Shown here: in pieces, positions 1 to 10,965 of the stretch
Layout of the letters: the number at the start of each line of letters is the position of its first letter
Numbering within the stretch: the stretch's first letter is position 1
Source: Cristatella mucedo
Lineage: Eukaryota; Bryozoa; Phylactolaemata; Cristatellidae
Reading direction: 5' to 3'
DNA: 64,000 bases
Assembly: GCA_009760855.2 (NCBI GenBank)
Contig: WPIO01000109.1
Coordinates: forward strand, 1,016,501-1,080,500
Program-made: the position numbers and the translations under genes
Notes under the pieces: generated by a model
Database searches by the model: none
What the model saw: the letters and a program-made list of their open reading frames with translations, nothing else
What the model was told of the DNA's origin: nothing

Positions 1-249
1 GCAGCAACACGACCCATTCTAAAGATTTAAGGTCAGAATGTCTAAATTCACTGACTCTACGCGATAAATCGATTCAATAAGAAGCACTCTAAAAGAATGT
101 GAAATCATCTATCGTAAAAAATACATAAGACTTAGCCACATTTTCTCATGGTAAACGTACTGCAAAAATAATATAGCTTTGAAAGACAAAAGTTACCGGA
201 AAATTAAAGTTAATGAACCGTTGGGTTTGAGACAGCAAGCTACGCATGT

Positions 250-905
250 AGGCTTGCTGTGTATAATAACAATATCGTAATGATAATAATGCGTTAGATA
301 TAGCGCCCAAGACGGCCTAATTTCTTTTCAGGTAATTTAGAGCTGCTGCAAGTAAGCCTAATCCAATATGTGAAGCATGCTCAATTAATAAGAAGGATTA
401 CATGGTCAGGGTGACATTAATACTGTCAGCATGCAAGTTTGGTTAGTGGCAGCATGCACTGTGTTAGCAAGCCGAAGCTCATAAAGGATGAAGCACAGGG
501 ACCCACTAAAGGGTGGCACACAGAGATGCATTTTTAGTTTCATTTAGAATGAGGACAAGTAAAGAGTTGCCGTGACACAAGTAAAGGGTGAGTGCCCGGC
601 TCTGGGAACATACGAATTAAAGGCACAGTCTCTAAATGATTTGAGATTTGCACGAGGTACAGGTAACCAGTTAGATTTCCATAAGCTTACGATACTTAGC
701 TTAGTGAAGGGGTAAATCTGTTAGATAGGCCGGAGCGAAGTAATGAAGAGACCTGAAAGTGAGAGACAAAACCGTGCTAGGCGAGGATAGGAGTCTAGGG
801 GTGAGTATAGATAACGAAGAAAGTGGGCCTTAAAATACCGACTGCAAAGATAACCATACTTAATGGAATCCCGGGATCCTATACAGTAATTTGTACCTCG
901 AAGCT
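250..905 (-). mobile_element. LINE-B 3' fragment (ORF2 C-terminus and 3' end)
   Basis: Read on the minus strand, about 640-500 translates to a degraded version of the LINE-B C-terminal block. It resembles the pattern 'DRAFSSYAPKDWNSLPTCVR...LKRHLF' seen clearly at 18,840-19,010. The 3' end, near 250-300, is a degenerate form of the LINE-B tail with ATT-rich repeats. Stops and indels are frequent, so this is an old 5'-truncated insertion. The second copy lies at 10,966-11,620. Confidence 0.7.
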
Positions 906-1119
906 AAAATCTGACACCGAGAAAGAACTCAATCCAGCTAAGCTATATGCCAATGGTTAACAATACTCCTACAGATATATACAGAGGTATTAATTAACGG
1001 CTGATGCGAAATCAGTTTAACTGCTACGGATAATTTTTGAGACATACCTATCAGAGCGTCGACCCTGATCAGCATCATTTAGAAAGCCGGAAGCCAGCAA
1101 TTTCCGGCCCGTGGTGAAT

Positions 1120-1704
1120 TTAAAATCCCAATTCCAACTTTCTAGTAGGATCTGATTATTTAACGTAGCCAGCTTAACTGAGGGGGCTCAATGCCTTTAC
1201 TTATCTTTATAAATTAAGGCAGAAGGGAGATATATATATATATAAGTCTACCTATTCAAACTTAAACTATGCACATTTCTGTGCAATAGTTTCCACTTTT
1301 GCTTCCTGAAGATTAGTGAGCTGAAAGTAATGTGCTGCGGTACGTATAACACAAGTCGTTCGCTTTGTAGAATATAAAGCATCCCAGCTACGTAATATAT
1401 ATAAGAATAAATCCATGGCGTGCTGAAGTAGCCTCAGGGGGTGCGTCGTCGAGCAGCCGCGAACTTATCCATCCAGTCTATGAGGATGAAGAAGGAGTGG
1501 TTTACATTCGCTCACAAGCAAGTATCGTTAAGGTACGTAGACCGATCTTCTTGGTTGGTGACTGCGTAAACATGTATTTTATTTAGTTCCGGAAGAAAAA
1601 TAATGATATATTATTGTTTTATTCATCTCCTTGTAGTACTCTCTCAGCGAAATATTTCAGATGACAATGGATGAGGTCGCCAAGAGGTACTCTGCTTTGC
1701 CAGA
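1120..1704 (+). repeat. Solo diverged monomer of the 591-bp array family
   Basis: The DNA aligns along its length with a monomer of the 39-60 kb array. Shared landmarks in order: the 'aggatctgatta..taacgtagc' entry, the 'gggctcaatgcc' block, 'gagctgaaagt', 'cacaagtcgtt', 'agctacgtaat', 'gtgctgaagtagcctca', a 'gatgaagaagg' block, 'caagcaagtatcgtt', a splice-donor-like gtacgt, then 'tactctctcagcgaaat'. It is much more diverged from any array monomer than those are from each other, so it is an older or parental relative. The part from 1,371 has exon structure (next entry). Confidence 0.8.
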
Positions 1705-1958
1705 GTAAGCTTTGTTTCATTTAGAGTTGACCCCACTTTTTTTTGCACTTATCAGTGACCCTGTTGTTCGATGTTGGTTTTTTAAATTTTCCATCGGCTT
1801 TGTACGTACTTTCTCTGCTGTCTTTCTCGTGCTGGTAATATTTGAGCGTGGCTCATGTTTCCGATTGTCATGCTTACAGGATGGAGGAGCAGAAGGAAAA
1901 TAAGGACAAAGATGAGCAGCTAGAGTTAAAGCTGGAGCGTTGTTGTCTCAGTCGCTAA
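1371..1958 (+). CDS. Three-exon gene-like fragment related to the 591-bp array (hypothetical)
   Basis: The proposed exons are 1,371-1,532 (54 codons), 1,637-1,704 (68 nt) and 1,880-1,958 with a TAA stop. The first follows a pyrimidine-rich 'cgctttgtag' and ends at AAG|gtacgt. The second sits between 'ccttgtag' and A|gtaagc. The third follows 'gcttacag'. The splice phases fit: exon 1 ends in phase 0, exon 2 leaves GA, and exon 3 supplies G. The product includes 'ELIHPVYEDEEGVVYIRSQ', then 'EIFQMTMDEVAKRYSALPE', then a Lys/Glu-rich tail 'MEEQKENKDKDEQLELKLE' that could be helical. No start codon is evident, so the model is 5' partial. I do not recognise the family. The first two exons match the array monomers in both DNA and protein. 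It could be a decayed gene fragment, since no transcript is available. Confidence 0.5.
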
Positions 1959-2559
1959 CTCAGTATGAGCTCTGACGCCAGTGAAGTCGCAACGTGCTTC
2001 TGATCAAGACGCAGACTCCATCATGCGGTCTGGTACAGGTTAAGAAAGGGCCTTTCCTGTTGAAGTGTAGCGATTGATAGAAGAATAAATTTTTTGCATT
2101 TCCAAAGTGCATTTCCATCATTACTAGAGCAGATATTTTGGGATGCATACATGCTGCACGTTGACAAGCTGTGAATGCCTGAGAAGTAGGCATGAAGCTG
2201 CTTGTGCTGTACTCTTAAGCCGCTCTATTTCTGTCTGTGGACACAAGTTTGTTGTGCTCGTACTCGAGCGTCTCAATGATGATTGCCCGTAAAACAGTTG
2301 GACAAAGACTTGGCAACCAGTGTCCCTTATTTCCTCAGAAATGGGATCCCTCAGAGGCAAAATGCACTGGAACTCCCTCCACCCCCTGCACTGTCGTAAT
2401 GGTAGAGTTATTGACTGTAACTCAGCCGTTTGAAGTTTGTGGTTTATCCTTCAGTTTTCCAGTGGCAATTTTAAATCATATCAGATACCCTGCCGAAGAT
2501 CTTTCCAAATGGTCGTTAGTACCATAGGTCAGTAAGGTGTAATTTTGTATATCAAACAC
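1959..2559. other. Unassigned stretch
   Basis: No recognisable gene. A 97-codon open frame at 2,237-2,527 is kept in copy 2 (12,958-13,251) despite a 3-base length difference in an A run. It has no family resemblance, and identity between copies here is high everywhere. A short 'WNSL' match in another frame near 2,350 hints at LINE debris but is too weak to call. Confidence 0.5.
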
Positions 2560-2672
2560 GATACTACTTACCATTCGATTGGGTTTCCTTTGCAGCAAAG
2601 CTAACGCGCCTAGAAAGAGATTCAGTTTTCTGAGGGCGCTTTATCAAGTGTATTATTATTATTATTATTATA
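2560..2672 (+). mobile_element. LINE-B 3' terminal fragment with (ATT)n tail
   Basis: Contains the diagnostic 3' end shared by several elements in the window: 'cctttgcagca', then 'gcgcctagaaagag', then 'ctgagggcgctttatcaag' and an (ATT)n run at about 2,650-2,672. Only the last 110 bases of the element are present, as expected for extreme 5' truncation. Second copy at 13,285-13,396. Confidence 0.75.
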
Positions 2673-4635
2673 AGTAGGACCGGTCTTTAGTGGCTATATT
2701 GGCATCGCTATAGGAAAAGAAAGCAGCGACGATAGACGCAGCCACAATAAAAAGCGTGTGTCCAAGTATTATTGCAAGCGTAGGGTAATACTGATCAAGC
2801 CAAAGCATTGATTGGTATGTATGAGAGATCCACACAAACACCTCAAAAGAATATATCTTTTTGTCAGGGTAATTGCACTTGCAGATAATTATGAAGGAGA
2901 GGTTAATCCGGAAAAATTATAATATATTTTGCAGATGCAACTTGGAAATTCGAAAATATTTTAATGAATCTTTAAGAATTTAAAAAAAGGTAAAGCTACT
3001 GAAAGCCTAAGTCGAGTTAATCGTCTGCCTAAGTTAGGGTTTCAAAAGTACTTTTTGAAACCCAAGTTTGAAGTATAATTCTTCCTTAGTCAGGACGGGA
3101 AATTTCTTTTCTTTATTTATGAACTTTTGAAGATTTCTAAAATACAGCAGGCAACTAGCACACGCTAGCAGCTGCAATATTACTGTGACCTTGTGCCCAG
3201 TAATTTTAAACTGAACATGGCTCATTTTTCTACTACTTGTAGGAGAGTAAAAGTTAATAACTATTTACCTGCACCTAAGTTTGTGAATTTCTAGCTAGGA
3301 GAGAGTGTTCGAATAGAAATAAAAAACCGGACATCTATTGCATCCTTGAAACACTGAAGATTTTAATGATTAAAAAATATGTTTATTTGGAATAATCGAC
3401 GATTGGGTGCCACTGTTTGGCGATCAAATTATTGCAATGTGCACCATCTTTTGTAAAGATGACCTTTTGCAAAGCTTGTAGTCGGAAGATAAATTGAACC
3501 ATTTTGAGAGCAGTCTGGTTTTCTTTCTACATGCTTTCTTAATTTTCGGCTAAGCTTCGCCACCAGTCTTTAACCTTATTGCTTAGTGGTGAGCCTTTTA
3601 TACACGATTCTGGACTCGTAATATTTATCATGATACGCTTAAACACCCAGTGCAGTCAAGTAACCGGCTCCAAGACTTTAAAACTTACCATTGTTAGTAC
3701 AAAAAACGTGATTGATTTGCAGCGATGAATCACATATCCTACTAAGTGTTTAGGATTGTAAGCATATTTAGTAAATACTAATTAAGGTTTGAAAACATGA
3801 GACGTTAATATCTAGCTTACTAATACACAGCTGCAAAAACAGTGCATGCAGTTCCTGAGCCATTGCCGACACCCAGCCGACAATCTAACAAGCTTATTTT
3901 GTGAAAACTGGCTTACAAGTTCAACTTCTGAAAATCCATGGTTGAAAAGGCAGACGTCATCCTGAAGCTCTGCGATTTTTCATGCCAGGGCTAACAACGT
4001 GAAGCTGGAAGATCAACTCTAAGAAGGGTGTACTTTTTAATAACAGTGAATTGAACTTACACAATCCTCGCATGTGGTACTGTGTACTTTCTCAAAAGCT
4101 TTACATGTAAACACATTCGCTGATTTTTACAAGTTTTTACGTCGATCAAGCCTTGAAGATTCAGGAAAGAGGACTTTTTTGTATATCAACGACCATTACT
4201 TGCCCCTTCAGCTAGTTAATCTGATTCAATTATGAAGGTCATGCTAATGAACGATGGCCGCCACTCGCATGTATCCGAGTAAATCCAGATACAACTATTC
4301 GTAAACGACCGCGTCTTTCGGCTGCATCGACATTCATCCAACTTCCTTCACGATGTGCGATTAAATTATCGGAACTCCTGTACTTTTCTTTTTAAAGCCA
4401 TATTCAGTACGTTTATAAATATCGGCCCAACAAACTAGCTCAACAAAGAGCGACCTTGACAATGACGACCGAAGTGACTAGGTCTCCATGGGCTATGCAG
4501 CCACATATTGAGCAGTGAATCAGACGCTTGTCGCACGTTGATTAATTCAATGTAGAACTAATTGTAAACCAAAGTGGAAAGAGATCCCAGTACGACAGCC
4601 GTGGCAGTGCTATCGCTTCCACAAGTGTCACGTGT
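2673..4635. other. Unassigned AT-rich stretch
   Basis: No exon, repeat or RNA gene can be supported. Short open frames here are not conserved in a coding manner between the two duplication copies. The jump in copy divergence lies inside this interval at about 3,610 (14,338 in copy 2). Confidence 0.5.
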
Positions 4636-4815
4636 TGCCGAGCTGATTTTGTCCAGTGGTTACGGTGCTCGCCTCGACCCAGGTGACTGATGTCATGGCT
4701 GAGTGTGACCGAGATCGTGGCGCCGAAGCACCGAGCACTAAAGCATTCGGTAAGCGCCTGAATAGAGATTAAGTTTTATTCGGGTGCTATGGAAATGAAT
4801 TATATATTTACATGC

Positions 4816-4851
<36 letters not shown>

Positions 4852-4852
4852 A
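4636..4852 (+). mobile_element. SINE-S1 (tRNA-derived) with (AT)n/(GT)n tail
   Basis: The head 'tgccgagctgattttgtcc' followed by 'agtggttacggtgctcgcc' resembles a tRNA 5' half with an A-box. It aligns with the reverse complement of 30,296-30,442. The 3' part, 'taagcgcctgaatagagat' then 'taagttttattcgggtgct', resembles the LINE-B 3' end and is shared with other S1 copies. A TA/TG microsatellite follows at 4,816-4,852. It is longer in copy 2. Confidence 0.65.
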
Positions 4853-5489
4853 TAGATTGCAAATATACATATTTATATTTACAATAAAATATGTAGAGTT
4901 TGTTCTTCAAACGACCGTGCTTATCGAGCACTAGTTCACGTCCAGCAGCGATTGTTTAGTGAGAGCTTGCATTCTGGTGTTTGGTTGCACCTGCTTAGGC
5001 CACCATTCCGGCTTCCAGTGCACGTAATTGAAACGGATGATTCATGCGAGTAGAAAACGTCTTCGTTAAGACCTGACGCGTCGTATATTGCCTTGTTGGC
5101 GTATATCATAGGTCAAACAAAATAAACTACATCAGCAGCTCCACAAATGCAGAGCCGTGCAAGGTCAAGTGGCTACGGTTTATGGAGCGTCAGAAACTTC
5201 TAACAGTTTTAGCTAGCCCTCGATCCACCCATATCGCATAAAATAACCATTAGTATAGCAGATAGTATACGCATCAAAAAGCAGAAATGATAACTTTGAA
5301 TATACTTTTAACGTTCTCAGCATGTGCATACATGCCAAACAACCGGTATTGGCAATTTCAGTGATAATGATGTAACCTTCGAAGCAAAGGCTATATGCTA
5401 AAAAAAGCTATGCTGGATCGGAATAACTGACAGGAGACTTGTCTCGAAACTGCGATACAATGTTCGTTTAAACGAAATTTAAAAAAGAC
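4853..5489. other. Unassigned stretch
   Basis: No feature recognised on either strand. It is duplicated with several percent divergence at about 15,590-16,224. Confidence 0.5.
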
Positions 5490-5950
5490 TATGGTCCTAA
5501 TAACATATTTGATAACACGCCTTGGAGAACTCAAACACTTTTTAGACGCCTTAAATTTACTTCTAAGGAAGGACGATTTGATTAGTAATGCCAGGATGCT
5601 TGTGAAAAATACAAGAATAGCATGGTTAGGTGTGATGTGTACGCGGTCGTCACGAATGTACGGATATTGGCAGCATGCACTGCTTCAGTGCACATAGGCA
5701 TTTAAAGGTAAAATCACTAAGACCCTATTAATGCGATAAATTGGCGGTTCTAAGGGTCTAAGAAATGCGTTTAAGTAAGGAGATGTCGTTGAAAATTAGC
5801 AGTGCGTTCAAGACTTTCAAACAGTACGAACTAGAAGTATGATCTTTAAATTATTTTAGGTTTGTACGAGGTATTGTAAGCAGTTAGATTACGAAAAGCT
5901 GGTGGTATGATGCTTAGCTTAGTGGTTGTGTTGATCTGATAGTTAGAAAT
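5490..5950 (-). mobile_element. LINE-B 3' fragment
   Basis: On the minus strand the end near 5,505-5,600 matches the LINE-B tail ('gataacacgccttggagaac', 'ttttagacgccttaaattta'). The region 5,780-5,945 matches the degraded C-terminal coding block also seen at 600-740 and 8,000-8,110 ('gtacgaggtattgtaagcag', 'gatgcttagcttagtg'). It is heavily mutated. Second copy at 16,225-16,690. Confidence 0.65.
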
Positions 5951-6557
5951 GATGATTGGACCTTAAAGTGAGTCGGATCTGCGATGCGATAAATCGGATA
6001 ACACTATAATCTATTGAAATACTGGTAGAACCGCAAACATGGCCTGAATACAGCCGCAACCACCTTGCAATTTTGTGTGTGGAGCGTATGGGATTCTCGA
6101 TGCTACTGAGGGTTTGTGAATACAAAGCCATAAATACGCTCAGCCATAACGATAAAAGTTCGATTTCATTGTTGTTATTGACATTAGCGATTCCTGTATA
6201 CATTGGAAAACAAATGAAAAAAGCTAAAGCAAATGAGCGCCGGTTAAAAAAATCCTTATTGGTTATACTGACTAAGCCTTGGTAAGAAATGAAATCAATG
6301 ACTAGCTGACAAGCCAGTGACTTGAGAAAGCGATCGTTTGTAAGTGTAAAAGTGGAGATGCACACAAAAACCAATTGAGTTGATGGGATTGAAGTTGCTT
6401 CAGCTGGGGATCTCTCCTACTTTAAACAATGAACTCGTTGAGATTGAGGCCTAACAAATTAGACGGGTATTAACATATGAAGCACTTGATATATCAATAA
6501 TGTACCCGTTTGTAATAATGCAGCATATAAACGCAATGTGATGGCTTTATGCTGACA
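5951..6557. other. Unassigned stretch
   Basis: A 143-codon minus-strand frame (5,943-6,374) is open in both duplication copies. Most differences between the copies change the amino acid and no family is recognisable, so it is not called as a gene. Confidence 0.5.
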
Positions 6558-7008
6558 AACAGGGCTCGCTTGGCTCCATATTTATCTGAACTGTGGCACC
6601 AGTTTCAGCCTCTTCTACCCTCTAGTACTGTACGGACAGCAAATTAGCTGTTGTATTCTTCAGCTTAAAGACAATCGGTGACATCAGCTTGAGATCTGCA
6701 AGTCCTATACTGTGGAAATCGCTTAAACAGCGACAGCTAATCTCCAACGGTAGACTATGGCTAATTCTTTTCAGCGGTCCAGGGCGGCTACGTTCATGCT
6801 ACTCACTACCTTAACTGCTCTCCGGACTTTGCTACGCTCCCCACTTTCTCTTTGTTGTGTGAAACTCAATCTGCTGGCTAACGAATGCATACCGAAAGCC
6901 GCTTAGGCTATGAGAGCACAATACAATATATCCTGCGTTACAATCACTAAGTTTTAATATTTTGTGGAGGTAAAGACGGAGATAAATTAATAAAATTACA
7001 TGATACTG
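6558..7008 (+). mobile_element. LINE-A 3' fragment
   Basis: Aligns with the 3' third of the better-preserved LINE-A at 25,370-25,810. Shared blocks in order: 'ggctcgcttggctcc', 'cttaaagacaatcggtgaca', 'gcaagtcctatactgtgga', 'ctactcactacct', 'accgaaagccgcttaggct', and the terminal 'ttttgtggaggtaaagacgg'. The coding frame is broken by many changes. The (ATTAC)n tail is degenerate. Second copy at 17,293-17,765. Confidence 0.85.
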
Positions 7009-7085
7009 CTGATATTTCTTTTTAGATGTTTATAGAAATGTTTAGTTAGGAAGTTACCTCCTATTTATACCAGGGGATGCTGAAC

Positions 7086-7610
7086 AAACAAATACCTCGT
7101 GTATACCTTAAACCCTTTGAAGACCGTGCATTTAGTTCATATGCTCCCAAAGACTGGAACTCCCTCCCGACCTGCGTCAGAACATCCCCTAACCTGACCA
7201 CATTTAAAAGGAACTTAAAAAGACACCTATTTAGGACAGCATATAATGGGTCCCTGTGATTCGTCCTTCATGTGCCTATGTGTTCTAACACTGTGCATGC
7301 TGCCACTAACGACATTTGCATGCTGACCTTGTGCATGTCACCCCTAACCGTATTATTAATTTTGTTTATTTTTCAAGCATGATTTTACTTACCATAAAAT
7401 TAGTAATAATAATGTACTTGATAAAGCACCCTCAGAGAACTTAATCTTTTTTAGGCGCTTTACATTTGCTGCAAAGGGAAATGCAATTGAATGGTAAGTA
7501 AAATCATGCTTGCATTTCCCTTTACAGTAAATGTAAAGCGCCCAGAAAGAGTTGACTAAGTTCTCTGAGGGCGCTTTTTCAAGTGCATTATTATTACTAT
7601 TATTATTTAC
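7086..7610 (+). mobile_element. LINE-B 3' end with internal inverted tail
   Basis: 7,089-7,259 encodes the LINE-B ORF2 C-terminus without interruption ('RVYLKPFEDRAFSSYAPKDW' to 'RHLFRTAYNGSL' and stop). A 3' untranslated region follows. The terminal tail occurs twice in opposite orientation: antisense at about 7,394-7,513 and sense at about 7,514-7,610. These form arms of about 85-90 bases. A parsimonious reading is that a 120-base LINE-B tail inserted backwards into an existing LINE-B tail. The upstream RT part was lost from copy 1; it survives in copy 2 at 18,104-18,837. Confidence 0.8.
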
Positions 7611-7900
7611 TCAAGTGCACCGACTTTGTGTGGGGAAGAGTTACGGACGCTTAGCTGCCGGAGATCAATCTTGCAAATAGCTGCCATCTCGACGGTGATT
7701 GGACGAACCAATTTCACAATTTCCTCTGCCCACTTAGTTTCATAGGCTGTCGCGAAAGTTATTTATATCGTGTCTTAAGTTTACCAAAAACGCTTTGAGC
7801 TTTATGGGATGCTACTGTGAAGAATGATCTGATGCAGCTACGTTACGTTCTCAAGTGCTGACTTGGGAACTTCCGTTTTAAGAAGAGAAGTCGTGCCTTG
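7611..7900. other. Unassigned stretch
   Basis: No feature recognised. Present in both duplication copies. Confidence 0.4.
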
Positions 7901-8255
7901 CTTCCCTGTTCAGAGATTATCTCTCATTAATTCCTTGGATAAATTTATACATTTGAGTTTAAGTCATGAGATCAAGTGACGCAGGGATTGAGTTCCAGGC
8001 TTTGCAATCATACGAACTAAAGGTATAGTCTCCGGAGGACTTTAGATTTGTAATTCCCTAGAGTGAGTGATACGATGCTTAGCATTGTGGGGTAGACCTG
8101 ATAGGTAGCCTTGAACCAAGAATGAAGGAACCGAAAAGTGAGTGTGAGTGATAGAGTGAGTGTGAGTGTGACGTAATCGTGAATTCGATGCGTTATTTAA
8201 CTACAATCAGTGCAGGTCAGCCAGACGCCGTGTAGTTCGGCAAATGCAACAGTCA
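7901..8255 (-). mobile_element. LINE-B C-terminal fragment
   Basis: Minus-strand translation gives 'LADLHWL' near 8,230 and then the degraded 'FSSYDCKAWNS' block near 8,010. These match 'LLADLHWLPVQQ' and 'FSSYAPKDWNSLP' of the LINE-B at 18,680-18,920. A GTGA/GAGT-rich microsatellite (8,140-8,172) has grown inside it and differs in length in copy 2 (19,660-20,010). Confidence 0.65.
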
Positions 8256-8806
8256 TGACAGACAAGCCTAGCAGCTGATTTTCGCTACAGCTGTAAGTAC
8301 CCGTTTGTGCAGCAGGGTAGACCAGCAAGAAAATACTTAAAGAAGTCAAGATGGGATGTTCCAAATGCAGGGATGAATTTACATGTGCTTGCTACCCCAC
8401 GAATATTTGGCCAACGGACTTTAGGGCTGCAGGATTATGGGCCACTTCGGTTTATTGGGGAATGGTTTCGTGGAGAGGAGTCTCTGCCTGCAAAGGACCA
8501 GATAGGGAAAAGCAGGGTGGAGGGCAGAAGGCTACCGTATGTGGGACGGCTGTGTGATCAAGCGCTGCCTTAGCGAAATACACTAGTGTTGAAGCCTCCA
8601 CCAGTGCCTGAATTTCGTCGCATGTTCACTGTCAAGTGCTTTCTTTTAAAGCTTAGCTTACACTTTGAACGAAGTCTTAAAAGTTAGTGGAAGGAGGCTA
8701 ACTTAATTTCCTCACCTCTCATTTCATCATGCATTAAAGGTTCGTAGCGCACAAACTAGTAAAGATAGTAATACCAACAGATGCATCTTATGAGCTGTTA
8801 CTGACA
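8256..8806. other. Unassigned stretch with a small conserved open frame
   Basis: An 88-codon plus-strand frame (8,307-8,573) is open here and in copy 2 (20,064-20,330), with three amino-acid differences. It overlaps a second open frame, has no recognisable domain, and is as similar as the surrounding DNA. I do not call it a gene. Confidence 0.4.
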
Positions 8807-8808
8807 TT

Positions 8809-9960
8809 GGTGACACGTGCTCAAACCGCTGGGACTTGAAGACCAGCCTTGCAGCCATATTCATAGTCAGCTGTAGTGGCATAATAGCTTTCTCTGGTAG
8901 CCCAGCCAAAAGACAATTACAATAATCAAGCCGAGACAGAACTAAAGAGCTAGTTAAATTTTTTATAAGCCACTGTGGGAGACCGCTCCTAATCTTGGAT
9001 AGGGATCGGATTTGATGGCTAGCTGTAGAAGCAGTCTTCTGAAAAAGTTTTTGAAATTGAGGCAGCTTTCGGACACGACACTCAAATTTCAAGCACGTGG
9101 TGTTGGTCGCACAAAAGCATCACCTCTTAGAACATCAAAGCATTTTAATCCAGACACACGCTTAGTGTTTCCTATAAGCAGCAGTTTGGTTTTGTATCAC
9201 TTAATTTAAGGAAGTTTTTCGACATCCAGAATCGAATATCGGCAAGGCATGCTTTCAGTTTCTCAGTGGCCGTCGCAGATTCCGACGGTTTGAATGACAA
9301 ATACAACTCAGTATCTTCAGCATAGAAGTGATATCCTATTCCATGTTCCTTAGTCACTTTTTCCAGAGGGTGTTTATAAATGGAAAACAGTAAGGGACCA
9401 AGAATAGACCCCTGAGGGACTCGGCAGGTGACCCTTCTCGTGTCTGAAACCTGACCCCCACACATTGAACACGATCAGACAAGTATGATTTAAACCACGC
9501 CAGTGCTTTGTCTAAATGACCGATCGTTGTCCTCTATCGTTCAACCAGAACTTCGCGATCAATAATGTCGAAGGCAGCAGACGGATCTAGCAGAGCTAGG
9601 GCAGTGACATTCCCGTCGTCGTTGCCACGTAGAATGTCATTGTTAACGTTGAAGAGAGCAGTTTTTCAGTGGAGTGCTGTCTCTTATACCCTGTTTGAAA
9701 TGTATTTGACATTCCATTATTTTCAATATGTTCAAACAGCTGCTTAGATACAATTTCTTCAAGAATCTTTGATAAAACGGAAGAAGGTAAACTGGGCGAT
9801 AGTTTGCTAGGACATGTGGAGAGAGATTAAGTTCTCTTAGGTTGCTACTGAAGCGACTAATTAAGGACTTTTGGCGAGGGAAGTTTGCAAGGATGGTCAG
9901 GCTGGGTGGTAGATGACACGTGCTTAGGACAGCATTTAATTTCAAGAGTAAGGCTGTTTT
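8809..9960 (-). mobile_element. LINE-A reverse-transcriptase fragment, 3' end missing
   Basis: Minus-strand translation gives the LINE-A RT region in pieces: 'ANYRPVYLLPF' near 9,800, '[16 protein letters not shown]' near 9,400, then '[20 protein letters not shown]' and 'IRFWMSKNFLKLSDTK' near 9,200, and the 'LVLSRLDYCN' block to 'FKSQRFEHVSP' at 8,810. The catalytic YADD box reads YAED. It stops abruptly at 8,809 in mid-ORF, exactly where homology to copy 2 ends. The 3' half was therefore lost at the duplication junction rather than through normal 5' truncation. Confidence 0.85.
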
Positions 9961-10715
9961 TTACATGAACTGTAACCTAGGATGCAAACATGTAGGCCCA
10001 TTCCGAGGAGAATAAAACCATCTTACGGTAAGATGATAGAGCAGAAAGGATAGACGATAAGGCTACTAGATGTTATACAATCCAGTGAGTTAAAGATGCG
10101 ACCTTTTCATTGGTGGATGTGAACTCAAAAAAAATGACTTATCATAAAGGGGAAGCGCCACTACAGAACTAGCAAAATTGATTCTGAAATCATCTGTATT
10201 GAGAAGCGGGCGATTGGCAATGCAAAGAACTGGGAAAATGTGAAAAAAAGGAAGTGATGAGCATAGGTGTGAATTATTTGATCATAAATCACTGCCACAA
10301 TGGGCATTTTACTATATGCTAGGTAAGAAAGCTTGAGTATCAGTAAATAGGTATGTCATGCTATTGCAGTTCATTTGCTAGACAATTCCTACGTTTTACA
10401 GAAGATACAGTCACTACAGATTGTCGGGACTCGGTCCCGTTTGTTCAAGATCAACTCCATAATTAAATGCGATCTAGTGTGATTTGATCAAGCTTGCTGT
10501 TTGCTCCAGAAAACTCACTAGTGTAAGACCTAGTGGTTTTTTGTGGCAGGGGTACAAACCTCAACCAATGGGAAGTTATACCATAAAAATATAGGATTTA
10601 CGCTCTCTACGTAAATTTATAATTCATTGACATTGGACCCAATGAATGGCGACCATGGAAATAGGCTAAAGTAAATAGAGCAAAACAGGCCGGGTCATCT
10701 TTTGACATAACCATT
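9961..10715. other. Unassigned spacer before copy 2
   Basis: No repeat family or exon recognised. It has no second copy in the window. It could be the left part of the duplicated unit whose first copy lies upstream of position 1. Confidence 0.4.
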
Positions 10716-10965
10716 GCAGCAACACGACCCATTCTAAAGATTTAAGGTCAGAATGTCTAAATTCACTGACTCTACGCGATAAATCGATTCAATAAGAAGC
10801 ACTCTAAAAGAATGTGAAATCATCAATCGTAAAAAATACATAAGACTTAGCCACATTTTCTCATGGTAAACGTACTGCAAAAATAATATAGCTTTGAAAG
10901 ACAAAAGTTACCGGAAAATTAAAGTTAATGAACCGTTGGGTTTGAGACAGCAAGCTACGCATGTA

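Larger units (their letters stand above)
1..8806 (+). repeat. Tandem segmental duplication, copy 1
   Basis: This stretch is repeated almost base for base from 10,716 (position 1 equals position 10,716). The window starts inside the unit, so its true left end is not visible. Homology ends at about 8,806, where copy 1 runs straight into an antisense LINE-A fragment while copy 2 continues into different DNA. Differences include single bases, dinucleotide-repeat lengths and a 1,012-bp block present in copy 2 (17,826-18,837) but absent here at about 7,088. Up to about 3.6 kb there are only scattered mismatches; beyond that they are clearly denser. Confidence 0.95.

Noticed and set aside
2237-2527. 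97-codon frame kept in copy 2 with an in-frame 3-base indel
   Set aside because: The copies are nearly identical here regardless of coding, and the indel is in an A homopolymer.
5943-6374. 143-codon minus-strand frame conserved in both duplication copies
   Set aside because: Differences between copies mostly change residues, no domain is recognisable, and part overlaps LINE-B debris.
8307-8573. 88-codon frame conserved in copy 2
   Set aside because: Overlapping open frame, no family, and similarity equal to flanking DNA.
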